Shown: positions 1 to 5,257, numbered from the stretch's first letter. The stretch is DNA of 8,898 bases from Methanobrevibacter sp. (GCA_031261945.1 JAISIQ010000144.1:1-8898), one strand, 5' to 3'. Notes: a model not told the origin generated them from the sequence alone. Program-made: numbers and translations.

Positions 1-339
1 GGTGATGAATTCCTTGAAGCTGTAGCAGAAAGTGGAAGAAACATTCTTCATCATGCTCCAACAATTATTGTTGTCTCAGGAAAAGAATCTGCTTCTAATA
101 TACAAGCAGATTGTAGTGCAGCTATTGAGAATATTCTTTTAGCTGCTGAAGGATTAGATATTGGATCATGTTGGTTAGGACTTATAGCTGCTTTCTTTAA
201 AGATCCAAATAATGTAGCAAAACTTAATATTCCAAATGGATACATTCCGCTTTATGGAATTTCATTAGGATATAAAGCTAATTCAGAGAATGAAGGAAAT
301 CCAAATAGAAATAAAGATGTTGTAAACTGGATAAAATAG
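1..339 (+). CDS. Nitroreductase-family flavoprotein, 5'-truncated
   Basis: This is an open frame from the first base of the window to a TAG stop at 337-339, giving 112 residues with no start codon inside the window. It is the C-terminal part of a nitroreductase-like, FMN-dependent NAD(P)H oxidoreductase. The segment around fragment residues 37-60 (ADCSAAIENILLAAEGLDIG followed by SCWLG) is the helix and loop typical of this family. It is followed by a 'GYIPLYGISLGY' strand and a terminal 'PNRNKDVVNWIK', which matches the usual arginine-then-V-x-W ending. Family members reduce nitro compounds, quinones or flavins, but the physiological substrate cannot be read from sequence. The N-terminal FMN-binding residues lie outside the window, so completeness cannot be judged. 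No downstream gene is close enough to suggest translational coupling. Confidence 0.85.
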   Translation, partial: GDEFLEAVAESGRNILHHAPTIIVVSGKESASNIQADCSAAIENILLAAEGLDIGSCWLGLIAAFFKDPNNVAKLNIPNGYIPLYGISLGYKANSENEGNPNRNKDVVNWIK

Positions 340-366
340 CTATAGACTGAATAAAATAGCTATAGA
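331..366. repeat. Direct repeat, 16-bp unit on a 20-nt period
   Basis: ATAAAATAGCTATAGA occurs at 331-346 and again at 351-366. The first copy contains the nitroreductase stop codon. A third, shorter AAATAGCTATT follows at 370-380. All three contain the TAGCTA palindrome that is common across the window. It looks like a local duplication at the 3' end of the gene; no function is apparent. Confidence 0.8.
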
Positions 367-395
367 GCAAATAGCTATTATTCTAATTTATTATC

Positions 396-429
396 ATAAT
401 TATCATCCTTTTTTATCAATGATAATTAT
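396..429. promoter_or_regulatory. Inverted repeat upstream of the MurG-like gene
   Basis: ATAATTATCAT (396-406) and ATGATAATTAT (419-429) are perfect 11-bp inverted arms around a 12-nt loop holding a CCTTTTTT run. The right arm ends 18 bp before the ATG at 448, and a further ATGATAAT sits at 440-447, directly abutting the start. It could be an operator for the MurG-like gene or a weak terminator for the nitroreductase. The arms are almost pure A/T, so chance is a real alternative. Confidence 0.35.
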
Positions 430-447
430 CAACGATTCAATGATAAT

Positions 448-1530
448 ATGAAAGCATTACTTGTTATAACTGGAAGAGGAATGGGCGGAGATGCAGTAAA
501 TGCATTAAACATAGCTAAAGCCCTTGAAGAGAAAGGAGTTCAATGTGAATTAGCTCTTGATTATAAAGCTCCAGGTTTACTTTTTAAAAATAACGGATAT
601 TCATGGCATAAATTAAGTGTTCCCCAAGCAGGAGGCCATGCAGCTACTAAAATAGCTACTTTCAAAGCTGGTGCTAAAACATTCAAAGCAGCTTTGCAAT
701 GTAGAAGTTTAATTAAAAAACTTAAAATAGACATAGTTGTTGGAATAATTGGAGGAGGTGCGGTTGTTGGATGTGTTGGAGCTAAATTAGCAGGAGTTCC
801 AGCTGTTGGTATAATTGATACTCCCTTAGATACAAAGATATGTACAAAATTAAATACCTGCATAGTTCTTCCTGAAGCTCAGCTATTTAAAGCAGAAGTT
901 ATTCCTCCAAATGTCCACAAATCTTTTTTCCCTTTAACATCTGGACTTACAAAAGGTAATGCTGAAAATGCATTAAAATCTATAAAAAAATTAGATACCG
1001 ATTCTATTTTTGATAAAAACAAAGCAAGTATTTTATTTTCCTCAGGATCTTCTTTATTTGAAGGAATGGCAAAAGCTATTTCTAATTGTGTAGATAATTC
1101 TAAATATTCTAAAATAACTGATAATTATAATCTTCTTATGGTAGGCCTTCCTTTAGAAGAAGAATATTTAGATTTAATTGATTTTAAAAAAGTAATAAAT
1201 CTTGGATATATTGATTGGATAAAAGATCTTTATGAATTAATAGATTTGGCTGTTTTAACTGATGATGGAGTCATGATCCAGGAAGCAATAGCTTGTGAAC
1301 TTCCATCTGTTGCATTAACAAGAGTTAAATATGGAAGATATCACAATATGGCAGGAATTTTCCCTGGAGCTGTTATTGAATCTGATCTCGAAGATTTAAA
1401 TAATAAAATAGAAGAAACTTTACTTAATCTTGATGAAGTTAAAAATAATGCTAAAAAATATAGTAACGAAGTAATTTCAGCTGGTGAAAACATAGCTGAA
1501 ATAATAATTAATGAAGCTAAAAATAGCTAA
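448..1530 (+). CDS. MurG-like GT-B glycosyltransferase
   Basis: This 360-residue protein has the layout of MurG-type, two-Rossmann-domain glycosyltransferases. The N-terminal glycine-rich loop is at about residues 8-24 (TGRGMGGDAVNALNIAKAL, comparable to the GGTGGH region of MurG). A second glycine-rich acceptor-side segment lies at 98-117 (VGIIGGGAVVGCVGAKLAGV). The C-terminal nucleotide-sugar-binding region is at about 268-290 (AVLTDDGVMIQEAIACELPS), matching the MurG segment that ends in an acidic residue and a small-residue/Pro turn. Bacterial MurG transfers GlcNAc from UDP-GlcNAc to lipid I on the inner membrane face. In a pseudomurein-walled methanogen an analogous glycan step is plausible, but donor and acceptor are inferred. 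No signal peptide or membrane span is seen. The ATG at 448 has only a weak ribosome-binding site. The stop lies one base from the stop of the convergent gene on the other strand. Confidence 0.72.
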   Translation: MKALLVITGRGMGGDAVNALNIAKALEEKGVQCELALDYKAPGLLFKNNGYSWHKLSVPQAGGHAATKIATFKAGAKTFKAALQCRSLIKKLKIDIVVGIIGGGAVVGCVGAKLAGVPAVGIIDTPLDTKICTKLNTCIVLPEAQLFKAEVIPPNVHKSFFPLTSGLTKGNAENALKSIKKLDTDSIFDKNKASILFSSGSSLFEGMAKAISNCVDNSKYSKITDNYNLLMVGLPLEEEYLDLIDFKKVINLGYIDWIKDLYELIDLAVLTDDGVMIQEAIACELPSVALTRVKYGRYHNMAGIFPGAVIESDLEDLNNKIEETLLNLDEVKNNAKKYSNEVISAGENIAEIIINEAKNS

Positions 1531-1531
1531 T

Positions 1532-2872
1532 TTAATAAACTTCTTTCAATAATTTATGAAAAATGTCAGTAGATGGATGTATTTCAATAAATTCATCAAT
1601 ATCTTTCATATTTTCCCCAATTCTCATTAAATAAGAAAGATAAGCAACGTCACTTACTGCAGAAGGCGAAATTGCACTAACTTCAGAAAGATTATGGTTA
1701 TTTTTATCAAATTTTATTTTTGTAAGGCCTGTGTCTTTTGTTAAAACTCTCCAAAATCCACCTGGTCCTGCAGATCCTGTCATAGCTAATGACATTTCAT
1801 TATCTTTTGAAGATTCTTTTGAAAGTTCTTTTGAATTATTATTTACTGTAAATCCAACATCCATATCTAAAGTTAATGCTTGTGGAATATTATTGTATTC
1901 TATTTTATTTAAATAACCTGCCATGTTTCTTGCAGCAGTTATTCCTTCTATTCTTGCTACTGTTGTTAAATTTATTCCTCCAATAACATCTCCTGCCGCA
2001 TAAACTCCTTCTTTAGTAGTCTGCATCATTTCATTTACTTTAATGAATCCTTTTTTATCTAATTCTACTAAATCTTTAGCTATTTCTGAATTTGGAATTC
2101 TCCCAGTTGCTGCAAATGATTTTCCTTCAAATTCTTTTATTTCATCCGTGTTCTTAGATTTATCATTGGATTTAGCTATTATTTTATTTTCTTTAACCTC
2201 AACTATATCATAACCTTCATATATTTTGACATTATTAAGTAATTTTTTTATTGTAAATTCTCTTAAATCAGCATCTAAATTATTTAAAAATTTTCCTCGA
2301 GCTATTATATTTACTTTACTTCCAAATGAAGAGAAAATATTTGAAAGTTCAGCAGCTATTGGGCCTCCACCAACCACATTTACTTTATCAGGGATGTTTT
2401 TTAGTTTAAGGATATCTTGATTTGTTAAATAGTTTTCTTTTCCAGGAATATCTGGAATAAATGGTCTTGAACCAGTAGCTATTAGTAAATTTTCATATTC
2501 AAAGCTTTCTCCATTTACTTTTACATAATTTTTATTAATTTGAGCTTCTCCATATATGATTTGATTATTTGCTGATTCGTTTTCTTTTTGATCAAGTTCT
2601 CTTATTATTTCTTGTGTTTTCTTTATTTTATCAGTTATTACTTCATAATCAACTCCTATATTTCCTTTTAATAATCCTAAATTTTCAAATCTGCTTTTTG
2701 TGTTTAAAAATCGACCTATATCAACTAATGCACAAGTTACCATGCATCCTTCATTTAAACAACTTCCTGCAATGTATTTTTTTTCAATTAAAATAGCGTC
2801 TTCATCTAATTTCCCTAATTCTAATCCTGCTAACCTTCCTGCAGGCCCTGTCCCAATTATTATATTTTTCAT
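1532..2872 (-). CDS. Pyridine nucleotide-disulfide oxidoreductase, dihydrolipoamide dehydrogenase-like
   Basis: This 446-residue protein has the full class I flavoprotein disulfide reductase layout. An FAD-binding GTGPAG is at residues 7-12, and the redox-active CLNEGC (Cys38 and Cys43) follows. The NAD(P)-binding GGGPIAAE is at 168-175, ATGRIPN at 255-261 and the FAD-contacting AAGD at 292-295. A C-terminal dimerisation domain ends in IHPST with His432. Enzymes of this type pass electrons between NAD(P)H and a disulfide through FAD. Two departures from true dihydrolipoamide dehydrogenase are visible. The usual GCIPSK after the cysteines is GCMVTC (with an extra Cys47), and the Glu expected after the HPT motif is not in place. 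A hydrophilic Asn/Ser/Lys-rich stretch (about 345-358) interrupts the dimer domain. No lipoyl or 2-oxoacid dehydrogenase gene is nearby, so the real substrate is unknown. A GGAG-containing purine run just before the ATG supports the start. Confidence 0.8.
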   Translation of the reverse strand: MKNIIIGTGPAGRLAGLELGKLDEDAILIEKKYIAGSCLNEGCMVTCALVDIGRFLNTKSRFENLGLLKGNIGVDYEVITDKIKKTQEIIRELDQKENESANNQIIYGEAQINKNYVKVNGESFEYENLLIATGSRPFIPDIPGKENYLTNQDILKLKNIPDKVNVVGGGPIAAELSNIFSSFGSKVNIIARGKFLNNLDADLREFTIKKLLNNVKIYEGYDIVEVKENKIIAKSNDKSKNTDEIKEFEGKSFAATGRIPNSEIAKDLVELDKKGFIKVNEMMQTTKEGVYAAGDVIGGINLTTVARIEGITAARNMAGYLNKIEYNNIPQALTLDMDVGFTVNNNSKELSKESSKDNEMSLAMTGSAGPGGFWRVLTKDTGLTKIKFDKNNHNLSEVSAISPSAVSDVAYLSYLMRIGENMKDIDEFIEIHPSTDIFHKLLKEVY

Positions 2873-2901
2873 ATACTCCCCTCTTTCTTAATTCATTCCT
2901 G

Positions 2902-2956
2902 ATTTCTTTTTAATTTCTTTTTAATTTGTTCTTAGTTCCTTCTTAATTCTTTCTTA
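2902..2956. repeat. Five tandem degenerate 11-nt units
   Basis: Successive units are ATTTCTTTTTA (2902-2912), the same again (2913-2923), ATTTGTTCTTA (2924-2934), GTTCCTTCTTA (2935-2945) and ATTCTTTCTTA (2946-2956). The first two are identical; the rest keep the T-rich core and the TTA end. The block lies 30-84 bp before the start of the minus-strand oxidoreductase, so in that transcript it would read as a purine-rich leader of TAAnAAnGAAT-like units. The 11-nt period is close to one DNA helical turn. Confidence 0.8.
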
Positions 2957-2970
2957 TTTTTTCTCTGATC

Positions 2971-2982
2971 TTTTATATTTTT
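2971..2982 (-). promoter_or_regulatory. Possible TATA box for the disulfide oxidoreductase gene
   Basis: Read on the minus strand, this stretch gives AAATATAAAA, a fair archaeal box A match, about 100 bp before the ATG at 2872. A start roughly 25 nt downstream would give a 5' leader of about 75 nt that includes the 11-nt repeat. The region is so AT-rich that other TATA-like strings are nearby. Confidence 0.3.
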
Positions 2983-3068
2983 AATATTAAAAATACTAAA
3001 AATATTAGAACTATTAGAAATACTAAAAACTATTAAAAATATTAAATATATTAAATATATTAAAAATT
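2983..3068. repeat. Regularly spaced A-tracts, about 9-10 nt period
   Basis: Short A runs begin near 2989, 2998, 3018, 3025, 3034, 3043, 3053 and 3062, within degenerate units like ATTAAAAAT and ATTAAATAT. The right end is close to a clean 9-nt tandem (ATTAAATAT twice, then ATTAAAAAT). A-tracts repeated near the helical pitch are known to curve DNA, so an intrinsic bend between the two divergent promoters is a reasonable inference. Confidence 0.6.
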
Positions 3069-3075
3069 ACATAAT

Positions 3076-3084
3076 TTTATATAA
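3076..3084 (+). promoter_or_regulatory. Possible TATA box upstream of hypC
   Basis: TTTATATAA matches the archaeal box A consensus. A start about 25 nt downstream would leave a leader of roughly 120 nt before the hypC ATG, which is long. Closer AT-rich strings could serve instead, so the assignment is tentative. Confidence 0.3.
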
Positions 3085-3214
3085 TTCAAAATATAAATAA
3101 TTAGTTAATATAGATTAATAAAATAATTGACAAAACTAATATAAGTTCAATTAATATTATTAGAATATTACTAATTAAAAAAATAATACTAAAAATTAAT
3201 AAAAAATAAAATAA

Positions 3215-3220
3215 GGAGAT
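3215..3220 (+). promoter_or_regulatory. hypC ribosome-binding site
   Basis: GGAGAT (within AAGGAGAT) complements the 3' end of archaeal 16S rRNA. It sits 10 nt before the ATG at 3231. It is only one base from an in-frame TTG at 3222, too close to serve that codon, so it decides the start in favour of 3231. Confidence 0.8.
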
Positions 3221-3230
3221 ATTGAGAAAT

Positions 3231-3491
3231 ATGTGTATTGCAGCACCAGCTCAAGTTGTTGAAATTAGAGAAAAAGAAAATATTGGCTTTGTGGATTTTG
3301 GTGGAGTCAGACAACAAATAAAATTAGATCTTATAGATGAAATTGAAGTAGGAAAATATGTTCTTGTACATGCAGGATATGCTATTGAAATGTTAGATGA
3401 TCAAGCAGCTAAAGAATCTTTAGAAGCATGGGATGAGCTATTAGAAACTTTAGATAAAGAAGATGAGCTATTAGCTTCATCTGATAAATAA
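3231..3491 (+). CDS. hypC: Hydrogenase maturation chaperone HypC/HybG
   Basis: This is an 86-residue protein beginning MCIAAPAQVV. HypC binds HypD and the precursor of the [NiFe]-hydrogenase large subunit, and helps build and deliver the Fe(CN)2CO group of the active site in the cytoplasm. The start at 3231 is fixed by the family rule that the essential cysteine is residue 2 once the initiator Met is removed, and by the GGAGAT upstream; an in-frame TTG nine bases earlier would bury that cysteine. The conserved central pattern 'GKYVLVHAGYAIEMLD' with His47 is present, as is the 'FVDFGG' strand near residues 20-25. The length is normal, and the acidic tail (LLETLDKEDELL) is typical. No other hyp gene or hydrogenase gene is in the window, so it appears to stand alone. 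It faces away from the disulfide oxidoreductase gene across a long spacer. Confidence 0.95.
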   Translation: MCIAAPAQVVEIREKENIGFVDFGGVRQQIKLDLIDEIEVGKYVLVHAGYAIEMLDDQAAKESLEAWDELLETLDKEDELLASSDK

Positions 3492-3500
3492 AAACCTAAA

Positions 3501-3623
3501 TTAATTATTAATATTTAAATATTGATTTTTATTTATTAATTATTAATTTAATATTGATTTTAAAATAGCTATTAGTTTTAAATAGCTATTAATTTTTAAT
3601 GTATCTCTTTAATGTATCTCTTT
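3501..3623. repeat. Three successive tandem duplications downstream of hypC
   Basis: Within the convergent spacer three duplications lie end to end. First is an imperfect unit of about 35 nt, sharing TTAATTATTAAT and AATATTGATTTT (3501-3529 and 3536-3561). Second is a 17-nt unit AAATAGCTATTAGTTTT (3563-3579), repeated with one change at 3580-3596. Third is a perfect 13-nt AATGTATCTCTTT at 3598-3610 and 3611-3623. The first pair duplicates a T-rich, terminator-like sequence. Confidence 0.8.
3510..3535 (+). terminator. Probable hypC transcription terminator
   Basis: The palindrome AATATTTAAATATT (3510-3523) is followed by GATTTTTATTTATT. T-rich runs after a gene are the usual archaeal termination signal; the hairpin itself would be weak. 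A second GATTTT copy at 3556-3561 could act as backup. Confidence 0.45.
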
Positions 3624-3636
3624 TTAAAAAATAGCA

Positions 3637-4140
3637 TCAATATATAGAAACACGAGTGACTCCTTTAATTTTTAAAAATTCATTGATTAGATTTGAAGGA
3701 ATAGGTTTTTCTGTAATTATTGTTAATGTAGGTGCTTCTTCAAGAGCCGTATCACTTGCATATGCTTGTCTAATACTTATTTTTTCTTTGGATATTAATT
3801 TACTTGCAAAAGCTAATATTCCTATGTTTTCATTTGAAGTTTCGATTTCTATTGCACCCAAACCTAAGTTTTTAGCTATATTTTTAAGGAGAGTTCCAGC
3901 AGGAAGTATGTTTTTAAATATAGTAGAAAGCTCTTTGTCTTTTAATATAAATTCTACAGTTGAACGAATAGCTTTTCTTTCAACCCCTGCTACTTTAGCT
4001 AAAGCCATATCACTTATTTTTAAGTCATCACAGTAGATTTTGTGATCTTCATCAATGCGAAGTCCTAACTCAACCATTTTACTGGCAACATCCATTCTTG
4101 CAGGATATTTCTCAAATTTGTACTTTAAAGTTTCCCACAT
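3637..4140 (-). CDS. ACT-domain protein, archaeal 'regulator of amino acid metabolism' type
   Basis: This 167-residue cytoplasmic protein has an N-terminal helix-turn-helix-like region (about residues 15-66: RMDVASKMVELGLRI, then ISDMALAKVAGVERKAIRST). Its C-terminal half is ACT-like: 'GLGAIEIETSNENIGILAFASKLI' is strand plus helix, 'ISIRQAYAS' a strand, 'TLTIITEKPIPSNLINEFLKIKGVTRVSIY' strand-helix-strand. ACT domains commonly bind amino acids and signal to a partner domain, so an amino-acid-responsive transcription factor is a reasonable reading. Ligand and target genes cannot be inferred. I recognise the overall architecture as that of a small archaeal family, from memory rather than a search. 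The start is supported by AGGTG (minus strand) ending a few bases before the ATG. The gene is convergent with hypC and follows tRNA-Ile on the same strand after about 220 bp. Confidence 0.75.
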   Translation of the reverse strand: MWETLKYKFEKYPARMDVASKMVELGLRIDEDHKIYCDDLKISDMALAKVAGVERKAIRSTVEFILKDKELSTIFKNILPAGTLLKNIAKNLGLGAIEIETSNENIGILAFASKLISKEKISIRQAYASDTALEEAPTLTIITEKPIPSNLINEFLKIKGVTRVSIY

Positions 4141-4146
4141 AGCACA
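4141..4146 (-). promoter_or_regulatory. Start context of the ACT-domain gene
   Basis: Read on the minus strand, the bases before the ATG are AGGTGTGCT. AGGTG (about 4145-4149) pairs with the anti-Shine-Dalgarno end of 16S rRNA at short spacing and supports the ATG at 4140 as the true start. Confidence 0.6.
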
Positions 4147-4231
4147 CCTATGAAATTTTTAATTGAAATATGAATAATAGACCTATGAAAATAGCCATAT
4201 GTAAAAAAAATAGCTATGGAATAATTAAACA

Positions 4232-4249
4232 GCTGAAAAAGCTGAAAAA
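4232..4249. repeat. Perfect 9-nt tandem duplication
   Basis: GCTGAAAAA is present at 4232-4240 and 4241-4249 in the spacer between tRNA-Ile and the ACT-domain gene. The rest of that spacer (4141-4358) is AT-rich with several TAGCTA palindromes and no coding region that I can support. Confidence 0.75.
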
Positions 4250-4330
4250 GTTAATAATGACCAATAATATTTAATAATATTTAATAATAGCTAAAAGTAA
4301 CTAATAATAACTAATATAATTAAAAATAGC

Positions 4331-4358
4331 TAAAGATAAAAAATAAAAAATCTAAAAA
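4331..4358 (-). terminator. T-rich terminator after tRNA-Ile
   Basis: On the minus strand, directly after the tRNA discriminator base, the sequence runs into ATTTTTAGATTTTTTATTTT and further T runs. Clustered oligo-T directly after a stable RNA gene is the standard archaeal terminator. It makes full co-transcription with the downstream ACT-domain gene less likely. Confidence 0.6.
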
Positions 4359-4433
4359 TAGGCCAGCGGGGATTCGAACCCCGGACATCACGGTTATCAG
4401 CCGTGCGCTCTAACCAGGCTGAGCCACTGGCCT
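4359..4433 (-). tRNA. tRNA-Ile (anticodon GAU)
   Basis: The minus strand folds into a complete 75-nt cloverleaf. The acceptor stem AGGCCAG pairs with CTGGCCT, the discriminator is A (4359), and U8 and G9 are in place. The D stem GCTC/GAGC encloses a 10-nt loop with GG. The anticodon stem CACGG/CCGTG holds the loop CTGATAA with anticodon GAT (complement of 4396-4398). The variable loop has 5 nt, and the T arm is CGGGG-TTCGAAT-CCCCG. The anticodon reads AUC and AUU isoleucine codons, and AUA would need a separate tRNA. CCA is not encoded, since TTTT follows. There is no intron. Its high G+C content stands out from the surroundings. Confidence 0.98.
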
Positions 4434-4460
4434 CTATTTTTAATTAAAAATAATCTATTA

Positions 4461-4470
4461 ATATTTAATA
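4461..4470 (-). promoter_or_regulatory. Probable tRNA-Ile TATA box
   Basis: Read on the minus strand, this gives TATTAAATAT, 28-37 bp before the first base of the mature tRNA. That is the spacing expected for an archaeal stable-RNA promoter with a short 5' leader removed by RNase P. Confidence 0.45.
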
Positions 4471-4726
4471 CAATATTAATCATATATATGTAGTATATGT
4501 AGCTTTATATTATGAAAATAGATAAAATTAAAGCTAAGTTCAACATTTAAGTTTTATCATATATAATATTTTCGATTAATAAAATTTATTTAAATACTTT
4601 TTAATAATTAATATACTGGAATAATATATTAATGTTTATATTAATGTTTATTATTAATCTTATTTGTTAAATATTAGTTATAATATTATTTATAATTGTA
4701 ATATAATAATAAATATTATCTAAATT

Positions 4727-4766
4727 CTATTTTTAAAAGCCTATTTAAAAGTCTATTTAAAAATAG
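4727..4766. repeat. Inverted repeat enclosing a 12-nt tandem duplication
   Basis: CTATTTTTAAA (4727-4737) and TTTAAAAATAG (4756-4766) are perfect 11-bp inverted arms. Between and overlapping them, CCTATTTAAAAG (4740-4751) is repeated as TCTATTTAAAAA (4752-4763). The arms are nearly all A/T. It may form the end of the MIP18 transcript, but no function can be shown. Confidence 0.5.
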
Positions 4767-4832
4767 TTTCATAGAATAATTTCATAGTCTTTTAGATTTA
4801 TTATATTATTTATTAACAATGAAATAATAATA

Positions 4833-4874
4833 ACTAATACTAATACTAATACTAATACTAATACTAATACTAAT
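4833..4874. repeat. Hexanucleotide tandem repeat, seven perfect ACTAAT copies
   Basis: Seven uninterrupted ACTAAT units span 42 bp, followed by the imperfect GCCAAT and one more ACTAAT slightly further on. This simple-sequence array is expected to vary in copy number by replication slippage. It lies 84-125 bp beyond the stop of the MIP18 gene, on its 3' side, and 400 bp upstream of tRNA-Ile, so promoter phase variation is not an obvious role. Confidence 0.95.
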
Positions 4875-4957
4875 GCCAATAATACTAATAAATAAAGACT
4901 ATGATATTTTTACTTATTTAAAAATTTAATAAAAACAATTATTTTAAACAAATATGA

Positions 4958-5257
4958 TTAATCTTTATTAATCATTTCATTAATGGAATCTGCCATAGCA
5001 TGACCTTCAACAGTAACTTGAACATTGTCAATTCCATCAACAGATGCTGCTTGAGCTTTTGCATCTGCAGCCATACGAGCTACACTCATACAACCAGGAT
5101 TTGTAGGCTTTATAACTATTTTTGCAGTTGTACCGTCAATATCAATATTTTGAACGATTCCCATTTCAACAATACTTACACCCATATGTGGATCATTTAC
5201 TTTTGAAACCGCTTCTTTTACTTCATTTGCTAATTCAGCTGACATATTACGCCCCAT
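4958..5257 (-). CDS. MIP18/SufT-family (DUF59) iron-sulfur cluster assembly factor
   Basis: This 99-residue, single-domain protein belongs to the MIP18 family, small cytoplasmic factors that help assemble or deliver iron-sulfur clusters. The two family signatures are present. DPHMGVSIVEMGIV (residues 22-35) is the D-P-x-x-x-x-x-I-v-x-x-G segment. PTNPGCMSVARMAADA (51-66) carries the conserved reactive cysteine, Cys56. The rest is strand-rich, with a C-terminal helix (HAMADSINEMINKD). The partner proteins are not in the window. Two in-frame ATGs compete: the one at 5257 has no ribosome-binding site, whereas Met5 (5245) is preceded by a GGGG run and begins MSAELANEV, which looks more like a family N-terminus. 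A TATA-like string at 5271-5279 would put transcription start near 5248, also favouring Met5. I list the longer form but consider 4958-5245 equally likely. Confidence 0.88.
   Translation of the reverse strand: MGRNMSAELANEVKEAVSKVNDPHMGVSIVEMGIVQNIDIDGTTAKIVIKPTNPGCMSVARMAADAKAQAASVDGIDNVQVTVEGHAMADSINEMINKD

Larger units (their letters stand above)
2873..3230. other. Divergent spacer between the disulfide oxidoreductase and hypC
   Basis: This 358-bp gene-free stretch separates divergently transcribed genes. From left to right it holds a pyrimidine-rich block with an 11-nt tandem repeat, a possible minus-strand TATA element, a run of regularly spaced A-tracts, a possible plus-strand TATA element and the hypC ribosome-binding site. 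I see no small coding region and no structured RNA. The individual elements are listed separately. Confidence 0.8.
4434..4957. other. Gene-free AT-rich spacer between the MIP18 gene and tRNA-Ile
   Basis: This 524-bp stretch has no supportable coding region on either strand. It holds the tRNA promoter, a block of 12-nt CTATTTAAAA-type duplications with inverted ends (4727-4766), a seven-copy ACTAAT hexamer (4833-4874) and an 11-bp inverted repeat around that hexamer. I see no G+C-rich island that would suggest a structured RNA. Confidence 0.75.

Noticed and set aside
331..366. Attachment-site-like direct repeats at the nitroreductase end
   Set aside because: The copies are 20 nt apart with no integrase or inserted element, so a local duplication is simpler.
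561..863. 100-codon minus-strand open frame inside the MurG-like gene
   Set aside because: It is a shadow of the glycine- and alanine-rich plus-strand gene and has no recognisable domain.
3222..3230. In-frame TTG start extending HypC by three residues
   Set aside because: The GGAGAT ribosome-binding site lies only one base from the TTG, and the extension would move the essential Cys away from residue 2. The ATG at 3231 is correct.
3656..4036. 126-codon plus-strand open frame opposite the ACT-domain gene
   Set aside because: The minus-strand frame has a coherent HTH plus ACT architecture and a ribosome-binding site; this one has neither.
4359..4433. Intron in the tRNA or tRNA-Met misread as Ile
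   Set aside because: The anticodon loop is seven bases with GAT, contiguous and without a bulge-helix-bulge insertion. CAT is not present.
4833..4874. CRISPR-like array
   Set aside because: The units are contiguous hexamers without spacers, so this is a simple-sequence repeat. No cas genes are present.
4434..4957. Structured non-coding RNA in the longest spacer
   Set aside because: There is no G+C-rich island, which normally marks stable RNAs in such AT-rich genomes, and only weak A/T dyads are seen.
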